From the NCBI GenBank assembly GCA_033030425.1, contig JAUFSD010000015.1, positions 558,001 through 622,000 of the forward strand: a DNA stretch of 64,000 bases, read 5' to 3'. Position numbers and translations under genes: made by a program. This DNA is from Verpa conica (Eukaryota > Ascomycota > Pezizomycetes > Pezizales > Morchellaceae). The notes beneath the pieces were generated by a model. That model was given only the letters and a program-made list of their open reading frames with translations, was not told the origin of the DNA and ran no database searches. Below, piece by piece: positions 37,601 through 50,045 of the stretch. Position 1 is the stretch's first letter; every line of letters starts with the position of its first letter.

Positions 37601-40600
37601 GAAAAAAAAGCTTTTCTGATCCCCGAGGTGTGACTTATTCGACCCCCGGAGTTCCCACCACCGTTACCTAACTCTTAGTTAGCACTTACCATTGGGATTA
37701 CTAAGTGTCTAAGTGAATGCACTTCTGGTCAAACGCCAGTACACACATGACATATTGGTGTTCCCCGAGGACAAAATGCACCTTAGATGATCCCAAAATA
37801 ATTCTACAAGAAGTGGCACTGTGATGCTAGAACCGGGGGAGTGAAGTCCGGCTACCACCTTTGAAGTAACGGGTGATACGGGATATCGATAAGCGAGTGA
37901 TAACATATGACTGGAGATAACGGATGACTTTTAGCATCCATGCCGTCCTAAATGATAGCATGATAGCATGATACCCCTCACCTCACTCTGCTAGAGGTAA
38001 CTTTTTAGTGGGAAGTGATGCACTCAGGGCTTGGCTTGCATTTTCCGCATGCTTGAAGCGCCGATTCGTGGCGGCTCGACTTGACCTGCGTCCCAGACCT
38101 GCATCTAGAATCGCTCAGAACGGATCACCTACTATAAGGCAGATCCCTCTAGTAGTCCAATAGCGGGTACTGAAGGAGTCATGCTAAAAGTTACTCGGTA
38201 GACTTGAAAAATCATTTCCCTTAAAGCACATCAAACTTCCCTCATCTGCTCTGCATACGATGGAATTGTGGAAAAGATCAGCAACGCCGCAATTGCGCGG
38301 TCCATACAAAATCCCACCATCTATTTTGTTCCCCGCGCGTTCCATTCGCTAATTCCCACTTCTTCAGGCGAGCTCCGCGGCCGCATGCCTGGTTGTATGT
38401 GAAACGCTAACCTAAACGAGGTTGCATACATTTAATGACTAATCTTGGTGGATTGAAGCATTTCGGCCTTTCCCCAGCTCGTATTGCCTTCAACTTCGAT
38501 TTCACACGTGCTCCATCAGCGTCGATATTTATCATTGTTTCAGGTAAAATTATATAAACCTCTTTTATTTTAATATTATCGTAAGAAAGGACACTTCTCC
38601 ATTGTGGTTTGCTATACTGAATTTGAAACAACTATTCCAAACTCGGACTGTATCAACCAGCGCCGTCAGGTTATGCGGCGGTAAAATTCCCCCAGCTTTC
38701 ACAATAAACCGCGGGGTTGGGGGAAATTATTTCAAATCTCTTGCCTCATAGCAAAGGCTCAACTGGCGGAAAAAAATGAGTTTAGATATAAGTAGATTTG
38801 CTACATAACCGGAGGGAGTCGGGAGAACATGGGCAATGACGTCTGGTATTTTGCTCTACAACAACTAGCAATATGTTTCAAAACAATTTTAGGACCTTGT
38901 ATGGCGCGTGCATCGCGCGAGGACTGATTGATACCTGCTTACGCCTTCAACGTGCAGGAACCCGGTTGGGTAAAACGGATATCATACTGGGAAAAGAAAC
39001 GTTTAACTCATATCAGGAAAATGGGCCAATTTCGCCAAATTCTCTAAAGATGCTAGAGAATCCCTGAAATCTCCAGGATATATTGCTCGAGGGTTTTTGG
39101 CTGCTCTGGGTTGTGGAACATCAAAAAATGTATGTCATTTTACTACTTGTCATGGTAATTCACTAAACCCGACAAATTGGCCTAAGATCCTTATAAGTAC
39201 TTCAAGGGCCCTCCGAATGCCTCATTTGAATGCCTTAATGGATTCAAGAGGGATTTGATGTTAATGAAAGGAGAAGGAAATGAGGATACCCCTTCCCGAC
39301 CGAGCGGTCCTCATAGAGTCTCCTGCTTAATAAGTGCACCGAGAACAACGCCCCGGGGCCTCGAAATTGATAAGGAAAGCGTCTTTTATGTCTATTGTGG
39401 AAGGCCTAATTTGAGTGTAGTTCTCATTATGTCTTACTAGAGTCCTAGGCAGTGTATTCTTGCGGATAGCACTCGCGAGCTAGAATAGCGGCGTACGGTA
39501 GTGAGTAAGCGCTAAAATACAAGTGGAATTTGCTTATGCCGACTCGAGAGAGTGCATTCAGCCACAACTTACAGAGAGGAATAGCTTGTTATTTTAAGAT
39601 ATGATAGATTATCATTGGTATCGCTTCATTGTGGCGCTCCACGATCAGAATCAACAGTCTGGGTATCGGATCTACAGTACGTCTGATACCATCACTGATG
39701 AAACGCATGGGGGTTAGGGTGTGCGGTATGTCGCATTTCAGCCTGTTTAATCTTTTTTACCCTTTTCTCTATGCACCGGGATCCATTATTGTACCCTCAA
39801 GCCCTGCGCTCTGTAAGCTTTGGCCATTACCTAGTTAGCCTATCGGGCTCCCTTTTTGGTCATGTTCCACTCTAGGTTTAATCTGTGGCGCGAGCAGATG
39901 CGGGCGGCTATGGAGCTATGTCTAAAAGGCTCAGGATACCTCAAAGCAAATTAGCGAGTGACAGCTGATGACACCGATCTCCCGTAACCAGTTTAGACTT
40001 CGAATCCCTGATCCGATACGAAAATTCATGTCTTAGGATACTCAAGTGGTCCGGAGAGAATTAAAGAGAGCGCGCACGCCAAGCGAGCAAGCGAGCCGTC
40101 GCAGATAGGAATTGCGCATGAGCGACGGGTCAGAGGGATAGAGGAGAGGAGGGGGGAAAAAGGAAAAAAGAAAAAGAAAAACCGTTACGGCGTTGGCGCT
40201 GTCTCAGGATGGGGAGCATTATTGAAACAAAACGCTTTCAGATTGAGAGGGGGTTTTTGCGCCATCTTGCGTTGGGCGGCTGGGGCTGTTAATCTAGACA
40301 CAGTTTCTTTCCTTCTCAGCCACACCTTGATATTGTGATACGGTACACGAGTGCTCACGGATGGGGGCCGGAGTACCCCGCCTAACCCCCCCCCGTGATG
40401 ATGTTTGTAGATATCACAAGCTAGAGTTGAAACTGCTTTGATTAAGTCATTTGAGTCGGGTAGTGAGGTGGTAAGACCTTCGCTAGCTTTCCTGTTTTGC
40501 TTAGAGTACATCCCATCCTAATAATAGTTTAATCAGGTTCACAAATTCTAGCTATCAGTTCATCTGTATTAATTACTGTTACGCGGCCTCTTACCTTACA

Positions 40601-41972
40601 AGGTCTGCAGGTTATATCCTGCGGCTTTTACTAACCCCAGGATTTTTATATTTAGTTATAGCTATAACAAACACTTATTGAGCAGGAAAATTTTTGATGT
40701 AGAAATCGAGGATCAATCAAGTGCTCATTGTCTTCCTTCATAGATTCAATGCGGGCGATCACGAGAATCGATCCAACTGCAGTACCAGTATCGAGACACG
40801 ACAAGTAAAAAGTAGATAGATAGAGTCTTTTGGGAATATGCATAAGATGTATGACCATCGAACCTGAAACAAACCTCCTAGATAGACTAGCAGAAGCCGG
40901 TATCGAAGAATATACGGCATGCACGAGAGTCCTAGACAGGTTCTAACCCCGGTGTAAACAGAGCGCCATGACTGATAATCGACCTCCAAGAGGTCGTATT
41001 CCTGTACGACCTTGTCCGGATTCCGCGGTCATGAAAGTGGCTTTTTCTAGGTGGAGGGACGGGGGAGCGTGGATATGTAGGCTAGTTAATCGTGCTTTAA
41101 GACAGCGCGCGTTTGTTGCGTATAAAAACGGCCCCTCACTTCGTCAAGCCCTTCCGCGGCTGTAATCTTATGAAAGGGGTACTAGGGAGAATATGAGACT
41201 AATCCCTTTGCTCACTACCACCATCTAATTTAGAGTGACTGCGGGTTAATCGAGTAGGTACAGCCAAGGTTTAGAGAGAACAAGTGAACATATAGGCATA
41301 GTATAACAATAGCTGACTATGGCTCAAAATTCCGGAAAGGAACGATCGAAAAAAGCGACATACGACTCCCGGACTCCATACTAGAATAGAGTGGAAGCTG
41401 ATCGAAAACCCACAGTACCATAACTGACCGCCTTGACCTTGTTGCCGTTCTCAGCTTGCTTTAACCCACCTGAACTGTTCAAGGACTTTCTTCTTATTCA
41501 GATGAGATACCTAGAAGGTGCATATGCACGACCTTGCGCATGTTTATGTCAGAATAGCGCTTCTCTGTCTCTCGCCTTTCACCGCTGTCAAATGGTTGAG
41601 TAAGTATACAACTACCGAAGAAACTTTACAAAATTATACCAGCATCAAAGGGAAGGGAGAAAAGCCCACTACTACCTACATGCATATCACATGCGAGCAC
41701 CCTAACACCTCTGGGAACAACCATCTCTCTTCTCGTTCACGCCTCGATCATATCAACAATCAATCCACCTATCATAATAACAAATTTCCCTTTTCGAACC
41801 CGCACACGAAGAATGGCAAGGCTGTCATGCAGAACTTGGCCGAAGCTGTCAGCTCGCCTTGGAATACATGGATGATCATCCAGCTTCATCCTTGCTGCAG
41901 CTGTGCATGCTTGCGTAATTCTCCTGGTAACTGAACGATCCACTTCTATTCCAGACCTTGTCTCGGGGGGCG

Positions 41973-42009
41973 GTGTGTATGTGTGTATGTGCGCGCGTGT
42001 GTGTGTGTG
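41973..42009. repeat. (TG)n / (CG)n microsatellite
   Basis: Alternating purine-pyrimidine tract (GTGTGTATGTGTGT, then GCGCGCGTGTG), a sequence type able to adopt Z-DNA. Confidence 0.8.
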
Positions 42010-43239
42010 AGAAATACGGTTATTATTTATTTATTTAGCTCTATTAAAATTAAACATTAGTGCAATAAAAAAGTGGGTAAGTTCGAGGTATATATCGTAC
42101 GTGAGGCACAGCACCACAATAAAGCTCCAACAACCGGGAGTGTAGATCGAATATGTAAATACAAGATAAAGAAACAGTACAACAGATAGAACATATCATA
42201 ACCTAGAGATGGCGATACATGAACTCATCAATAAATTCAACGCACAAAACCTTTCTTGGCCGGCCGTATCGAAAGAAAAACGTCATAATATATAGAAAAA
42301 GAAAAGAAGAGAGACCAAAAACAACACCAATCAATAGAACTCTACTCTACAGAAGAGAAACAAAGCTAGAAATAGAGATAATTTTTAACACATGAAGAAA
42401 GTAAAACAAAAAACACCCGATTAGAACCATCTAGACAAAAGAGAACCTGGAAAAAAGAAAGAAAGCCCCATGAAGAATTTAAAAAAATCCGCACAAAGCG
42501 GAAACAGAAATGACATGAATAAAAAAAAGGAAATAAAGAATAAATAATGTCCAATGATCATGGTTTGGGATCAGAAGAACAAAAAAAGAAAGAAGACCGA
42601 AAAAAGCAAAGAGAACTAAATCCGAGAGAGAGAATTGAAAGGCCTCGTGCGACAATGATATACCTCCTCCCATACAGGATACCGATAGCCACTGCCGCCA
42701 CCACACCGCCACAATCTTCAATCTCCGTTCTTACAAATAAGAACCCACTAAAGACTCTGGTCTCGGACTACCAAAACCGCCATCAAAAACCGCATGAAAT
42801 TGCGCATAATGAAAAGAAACAGCCATTAAGAGTAGTAGGATAGCGTTAATAAACGACCAAAGAGTAAAAAGAAATGTGTTGTACAAAGGCATGAAGCATG
42901 CCAGGTGTCGATGCCAGAAGCCAGTCAGTGGTTTCGACAAACCAGAAAGAGAATTCCTAATCCCTGAAAACTCGTACAGGGTTATCGAGTGAAGCAAACA
43001 GACATGCAGGCAAGAAGCCTTCCTTCTGAGCGTCAGCTGCTGCACCTCCCCACCAACCAGCAAAAAGAAACCCGCAGTTGACCCCATCATCCCACACCAT
43101 CAGGACCACTAGACTGCCGCCTTAGACCACAAGAGTGCTGTTGTTTCCACCAAAACGGCCCCCCAATCAGTCTCAGACTAATCAAGCACCCTCCTTCATG
43201 CAAGATTAATCCTCCTCGGAGAACCAGCCACCCAATCCT

Positions 43240-46216
43240 TTATCCAAGACTAGCCCTTCCAGGATGAGCCCCACTACCGACCCCTCCTCCCCCGCCACGT
43301 CGTCTTTTCCTCATCTTCCACTCCGACTTTGCGACCTTCATGAGTAATTCCTCGTCCTTAACCGGAATCCAACTAGTCAATACCTTCATAGCGCCCTCAA
43401 AATCACTTCGAACAATAATATCCTTCATCGAGTCAATCAGCGCCGCGCTCGTTGCATGAAGAATGTCAAGTGTTCCACCAAATCCGACCTCTTCCACACC
43501 TGAGACTACACTTGCCGTTCCAGGCGAAGTACCAGGCGATGTGTGTAACGAAGGTGCTGACTTCGATGCGGAGAACTTGGAGGCCCCAGTAGGTGAGAGC
43601 GTATCCGGGTCCCCGAGGAGCATGAAAACATCCCAGACACGGAGTTGTGCAGGGAATGGCATGCTATAGTTGAACAAAGTCAAGTACCAGCGTGTGCCGT
43701 AGGTCGTTGGACCGATACCTAAGTTGCTCTACATTGGAAGGTTAGCATTCACCCCTCTTTCTTGAGTGTCTACTGTAACGTTTTTACACAAGCTGGGGGA
43801 AACCCTTGAAGCTTGGTTTGAGTTGAGCTCAAGCGAGGATGGCTTCTAGGTGGGGTTGAATGCCGCCCGTACGAGACCTCACTGTCCCATGCTTGGTCGT
43901 CATTAGAAATTATTAAGAGGTGCCATTGGCAATACCCATTAACAACTAACGCCTTTCCTAGCATGATAGACAGTCCTCCTCCAGAAGGCCATGCAGGGCT
44001 ATGACAAACTCTGATAACTCCATCTCAAAAATAACTAGGTAATTTCCCAGCTCGAGTCTCAACCAGGCTTCTACGGACAAACAAAGCCAAGCAAACAAAG
44101 AACTGGAGGTAGAAAGAGAAAAAAGCAACTTACCAATTTTCGCGATACCGCTCCACCTCTAATCCACCCGTTCTCAAACTCCTCAAGCGCACTCATGAGA
44201 CCTCCAAAGCCTGCTTGATACAGCTTCTCTAACCCTCTCAACTCAAACATTCTAATTAACATGATGAATGCTGTCTCTTCATCATAGTAGCACAGCAGAG
44301 TGGCTGCAAGGCTTGCCATCCCTTGTACATAACCCATGTTTGGAAAATAGAGTGATAGTGCATGTAGGACCCTGAAGAGGAGACGTTGGCCACCCCGGTA
44401 GCGTCGGCGGAACATTACATGCGAGTTAATTGTACGAGGGACGTCTAGGTCGATTTGTACGTCATCGGAGGAGGAGCGGGTACTAAATTCCTGTATATTG
44501 TCAGTGGGTTTTAACTATGATTGACTCCACTTGATTGCGATTTCTTCCATAGAGATTCTCAGTTTCCTAAGAACCCTCTCCGGTAAACAGGAGGTGAGCT
44601 ATAGGTTCATATTTCCAGATGATTTAACTTTCCCGTTTGATCATTTCCACTTTATGTTTCTTAGACCAAACAAAAGAACCTTTGCACAACCTCCCATCCG
44701 CTTCGTACCACCCCCACCCCGGAAAGATAAAAGCAAAGGGACTACAAACCGCATACATCTCCACAAGCTCATCATCTGGCCTTCCAATTCCTCTCTTTTT
44801 CTTACTTGCTGTCAAAAATGCATGCCATGCAGCTGCCCTCCAGCAGTCCGGAATACCCTTCCATGTCCTACTAATCAACTTCGGATCCTTCGTAACAAAT
44901 CCCCATTCACATCCACCCCCCTTCCCACCTTCATCACCGCGTTCACTTCTCTTCCTAATTACTGCCATATCTCTCCATTTCTTTGCCCTACTATTCTCCT
45001 TCTCCCGTAGTGCTGCTGTTGCTCCGGGAAGAGGTGAACGTAGCATTTCAGGAGCAGGATTTGAGAATGGGGATAGGCGGAGATGGAGGTGGTGGGTGCG
45101 CTTTTGAGGGGTTGTTGAGTGGAGATGGAGGGCAGTAGATATGCGTTTGGGAGGTGAGAAGGCACGCGAGGCGGGAGGGGTGGTGCCGGTGAATGTAGCA
45201 CCCGAGGGGGTAGAAGGGAGGTAGGTGGAGTTTATGAAGCCGTATCTAAAATATATTGTTAGAATAATAAATCTATCGAGATTCAATTGGGATTTTAAGG
45301 TCACGTGATTAATAGGGCCGAGTGATGGATTGAGACGGGGGTATTTTAAGGTTATAGGAAAAAAGAGGCCAAGTAAGGTTTATAAGCAATATATCATCTC
45401 AAGATATATGTAAAAAACACGATATAAAAGAAGCTCAAAAGAGCCAAGGGATAGGAAAACAAACCGATCAACGTCACTCCCGCTAAGATCCTCCCAGTCC
45501 TCGGCCCCTCCTGCCCTCAAATGCGCATTCCTCGTCTTCTCCTCTTCAATCGCCGCCGCCTCCAACACATCCGTAATTTTCAATTCTTCCTCTTCCTCTC
45601 CCTCCACAAATCCTTCCTCCATGATCCCTCCTGTATCGCCCTCATCATTACTATGCGAATTCCGGCCCGCAACGAAAGAATTCCTTGAAACCCGGCTCAT
45701 CCGCTTTCCTTCCTCCATAATACTACTCACACGTTTTGAAAACTGGCTTCCTGCATCACCCTCCCCTACGCCACCGACACCAGAATCGTAGAGTGACCGG
45801 ACCTTGAGCGACAGAACTTCATCTTCCGGAGAACAGATTGATGGGGCTATTTGCGATCGGATACTCTTGGCATCCGCTATGCTTGGTGCACGACCACCAC
45901 GGGGACCTGTGGATGAAGCTGTAGGTGGAATTGGATCTGCTATTGCAATTCTTGCACGCCGTACTGCGGGTGGTGGGTCGGGTGCTATGCTTGCTGCGAG
46001 GCCAGAATCACGGCGGTCGGACAGGCTCTCCGAGGAAGCTTTTGGCAGAGGTTCGGCAATTGCTAGGCCTGCTGTTGCTGGGTGTACTATTTGAGGCGCA
46101 GTCTCGGGAAGAACTCGCTGGGAGCGCGGTGTTTGAGGGCGGGAGAAGTTTGGGGTTTCGTGTAAGACTTCGTTTGACTTGCGGGGGTCTGGGGAGCTTA
46201 AGGTGCTACCGCTCAT
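43240..46216 (-). CDS. TBC-domain Rab GTPase-activating protein
   Basis: Four exons on the minus strand: 46216-45465, 45245-44750, 44490-44134 and 43728-43240, giving 697 aa. TBC proteins accelerate GTP hydrolysis by Rab GTPases on membranes. Residues 1-245 are disordered (Ser/Pro-rich, acidic EGEEEEELK). The TBC domain starts near residue 375 with RTWKGIPDCWRAAAWHAFL and contains the arginine finger in VQIDLDVPRTI and the glutamine finger in GYVQGM, so dual-finger catalysis should be intact. It continues through TTYGTRWYLTLFNYSMPFPAQLRVWDVFMLLGD. The C-terminus is basic (KMRKRRRGGGGG). The closest pattern is the fungal TBC group with YVQGM/VPRTI motifs. The target Rab is not deducible. The three introns (219, 259 and 405 nt) are much longer than others in the window. 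Confidence 0.93.
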
Positions 46217-49200
46217 GATAGCGGTGGAAATTCCTGAACCCGTTATGAATGTATGTGGGGTGGTGGTAATGGTATGATGGTATTCCTATTACTTAGACTG
46301 AGACTTCGTGAGGTTCTGCTTGGGGTAACGTGAAAGCGCGAGGGAGTGGAGATTTAGTGAACAACGTCTCTTCCGGATAAACGAGGGCTAATGTGAGCTT
46401 AAAGATCTAACGAAGATCGGCCAAGAGGTGATGGGAGTGTTTGTATAGTTTTTCTTTCCTTTTTCTTCCTCGTCCTTTGCCTCTGCCCCTGGTGATTATT
46501 CGCGGTATTCTTGTAGGAGGCACTGTCGACGCCCCAAAAGTCACTTTCACCGGATTGCGGTTGCGGTTGTGGTTGTGGTTGTCGCGGTGGCTGTCGTGGT
46601 GGTGATGTAGAGGGAAATAACTGGGACGAAATGGTAAGCACCGGCAGTTGCAGCAACAGCTGCTGCTGCTCTTCCTTCCTTCTCCCCTCTCTACCGCTGG
46701 CCAGTAAAGTAAATCCACGCTGTCTTCCCTCCCTCTCTTCCTCGCGCTGTTCGCGATTGTGATCTCAGGTAAAGTTGAGATACGGTAATAGTAAAAGAGG
46801 GAAAATAAGCCCTGATCAACCTGTATGCCAACGTTAAGGAGTAGCAATCAGAGCAAGATCTGGAGTGCAGGTTGTGTTTCCTTTTGGCCCTCCCCTCTGA
46901 CCCCTCCCGACCAGAATCAACCTCCTCCTTTCTACATGGTCCACTATGCCGGGTACATCGCAATTTAAAAAAGATCCCTACCAGATTGGGAGACTGTGCG
47001 GCCTGTCCATCCAGATCCGGACTGCCGAGAGTCTGGATTCAGCCGTGTAAGACATTAACCTTTGCCTTGCTTGGTACAGTGGCTGTTTTTCCCCGGACTT
47101 ACCTGCGGGTGTCAGGATTTATCTACCTTGGATCACGGTGGGCGGTGTGTGAGATGGGCCCGCCGCGTGTGAGGGCTCGAGGGACAAGATTCCGATCACC
47201 TCAGCGATGCACGGTACGGTGTGTTACTCGAGTAGAGCGCCCTAATAAGGCATGCAGGTAAACCGCATGGTGAGTGTTGTCGGACGTCTTTTTTATTTCT
47301 TTTTTAAGAAAGTTGAGAATAGCTTTCGCCTAAGAAGTCGCCAACCCTCTTTCTTCTTCACCGGCAGCCCTTCGAATCCTCCCAAGGAATTTCACGATTA
47401 AACAGCTAGGTGTCTGCGCCATATTGTACTATTTAATGGGGTTTGGCCAATCGTCGATCTGGAACTTGGTTAGTTGCAGGTTGATCTTGTCTCAAAGCCA
47501 CAGTCAGTGCGAATATCTTGAGTGTGGCTGTCGCATAAAGCTCCTTTTGGGACATGGCATTGACAGGGCTGACCAGCTCGCCCCCTTAAGGCCTCGCATA
47601 CCATAGCCAAATAGTGTCAATGGCTACCGAATTAGAACTCCTAGTAAGGAGGAGGCTCAAGTGATTCCCGGTGATCTGATTCAGACTGAGGTTCTGCGGC
47701 ATCCAATTTGCGCGATGTTGGAATGGTTCCCTTGAGGTTTCGGGCACGCTTGACATCGTTCATATGCACATGTATGCACGTTGGTGCTGGAGTCGACGTG
47801 GTCCAATTGCCTAAAATAACTGGCTGATGGTATGCCCATAAGATGTCTTTGGGAGGTGGCTCTGCTCTCCCACCGGCAGTTCACGATGTTTCCACAACCC
47901 TTCTAGAAAAACCCCTGTCCCGCATGCATGACATCACAAAGCTTGACCACTAGATAACACGGGTCACCGAGAATAGAAGCTCGCGAGAGGTATATGTACA
48001 AAGCTGTTTATGTGCCCGTAGTCTACGGCATTCTAATCATCCCCTCTCTCCTCGCGCGGGGCATTGGACTTTCTGCGCATAGTGAGACGGTGCTTACGAC
48101 TCTCATACAACGAACACCCTCGTTGACCGGATAAGTCCGCGCGTTCCTCGGGGGGCCGTTTAAGAAGCCCAGTGGAATACGCAATTCAGAAGGACAAGCG
48201 GAACAAGGGCAGTATGTACTAATGCAGGCAGATGTTGATAAGGCTTTTCGATACCTTCCGGGTCTACACCTTTCTGTTACATGAGGGCAGAGGTTAGCGC
48301 TAATCTTCTAGAGTGAAATCTTGTATAACCGCGAGTGATATAGTGTGAGGCGTGGTAGAGGCTGCAGCCTCTTACCTTATCTACTCCCCTATAGCCCTGC
48401 TTTAAGGCTTTTGAGTACATACAAGGCGGGCGAGGCGCTTGGGCCACGCAGAAAATATGATTCCTCATATTTCCGAAAAAGGTATGCTATGCTATGCAAT
48501 ATAATCACACCTTAACATGCCGGATGCCCAGAATAAGAAGGATTTCAAGACAGCGCCTAGACTAGAGACATATATAAAATGTTGTGTTGTCAAGATCAGG
48601 CAGTGTGGCGCCCCGAATGGCGGGTGTTATTTTTACAGGAGCAGACTGTCCCCGGTTTCTCATACGATCGAGAGGTACCAAACCCCAACATAGAAGACTG
48701 CTTTTGGCAGAGAGACAAAACAGCAGCCATGTTCATCCGAAGTAGCAAGATCCGGTATATCAAACCCCAACATAACAAGACACAGCTGTATTTGCTGGTT
48801 CTAACGTGGGGGGGGGGGGCTTCTTTTATCTTAACCTCCTAGCGGATCGATTGCTAAGGTCTTTATATTGCTTTAAAAATAAGAGAGAAGGCATTGTCAG
48901 CATGGGTCACAATGGTTGTGAATGAATGAATGAATTAATCAAAGTACATGCCATAATTTTTGTTTAGGCGTTACGATCTATAATATCGCACTGGAATATA
49001 GTTTTGAATTTTATCGGGTATGTCTATTAAGATGGTTTTCATAAAGTCTAGATACTAACTACTGATTATTCTGATTTCCAGCTCTTGGGAATTGAAACTT
49101 TTTTATGGAGATTTCCGAAAGAAATGGTAGCAACGCACAGGTTCCTGATATAGATGCTAATGATTGATATGACTTAGTTTTCCCAAAAGGGACGGAAGCA

Positions 49201-50045
49201 CCGGGCACCCACTGGCAGTGTCAATGGACGATCAATCAACCACTGATTTGGGTCTATGGCACGTGCCCGCTTTGGAACCTTCAACACTTACGGGGAGTAT
49301 GTACATACGAACCGGCTATGAGTCCCGGGGACGTAGCCCCAAAGGAGCTTATGAAGAGTTGCCGAAATAGGGGTAGTCCGGGAATATCTCATACGTTGGT
49401 GAATCTGAGGGTCGAATGGTTCTAGGTCTAATGCCATGGTGTTGAGAGACCGTGATCCCTGCAATGGGTACTTAGCATCTCGATACAAAACGTCTAAACT
49501 CCAAAGTTACACTGAATCGGAGAGAGTACCGGAGGGGGGGTATTGGACTTCTAGACCCCCCAGTCGATAGGAAAGTAAGCCCTGCTTAGCGCAACGGTTT
49601 AAACGAGCAAGTGGTACACAGATGTCTGAAAAAGGGTAAGTTAAAGGCTTTAATCATTAAGCCGGTAGCCACGTCTCCCCCCGCTTTGTATCCGAACCGG
49701 CTATGGGTATACTCTAACATGTAGTTTACAGCTCTCTAATGAAGAAGTTAACCCCATGGGCCACTACAATAGAAAAATGGGCAGTAACACTGGAGCATTT
49801 TAGTTATTTATTTTAGACCAAGGATGAAATCTTAGGTATTTATATACCTTCCCGATCGCAAATAGAAACTACTTTGATTATTTTTGTTATTTGCCAGTCG
49901 CCAAGGTGGCTGCCAGGGTATATATTCATTCATTCAGGTGCCTGCCAGGGAAATATCCATGTATCACATCTCATCACTCGCTTCCCCAAAGTCTTGTTCA
50001 CTCTTTCCATTCTCACACCGCCTAGTACCTCATTACCACAGCCGG
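46217..50045. other. 3.8-kb gene-free region
   Basis: The left ~700 nt are probably the TBC gene's promoter and leader, including pyrimidine-rich and GGTTGTGG repeats near 46555-46605. The rest has only short frames with no domain. Near 48679 and 48761 the 14-mer CAAACCCCAACATA occurs twice, 82 nt apart. Nothing else was recognised. Confidence 0.5.

Larger units (their letters stand above)
34084..43239. other. 9.2-kb gene-free region
   Basis: No credible protein gene was found on either strand. The left 2.2 kb (34.1-36.3) is purine/pyrimidine-biased with A-rich stretches and a triplet repeat, and is probably promoter plus leader of the glutamine-rich gene. The middle (36.4-41.9) has ordinary composition but only short frames. 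It includes an inverted repeat at about 38679-38733 (AAATTCCCCCA against TGGGGGAAATT) and overlapping hairpins at 40980-41011. The right end (42.0-43.2) is A-rich and probably the 3' untranslated part of the TBC gene. Non-coding RNA genes cannot be excluded by eye. Confidence 0.5.

Noticed and set aside
41518..41934. 138-codon plus-strand open frame
   Set aside because: Asn/Thr/His-rich with no recognisable fold and no supporting neighbours; too weak to call.
42547..42843. 98-codon plus-strand frame in A-rich DNA
   Set aside because: Lysine/glutamate richness follows from A-rich sequence; probably the antisense of the TBC 3' untranslated region.
46872..47261. 129-codon plus-strand open frame upstream of the TBC gene
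   Set aside because: Arg/Cys/Pro-rich composition with no domain, overlapping opposite-strand frames; looks like chance in GC-rich promoter DNA.
48579..48842. 87-codon frame near 48.6 kb
   Set aside because: Runs through a poly-G tract, contains an internal direct repeat, no domain; not credible as a gene.
49306..49701. Repeated 13-mer CGAACCGGCTATG
   Set aside because: Repeats of this length are expected by chance many times in 64 kb and the flanks do not match.
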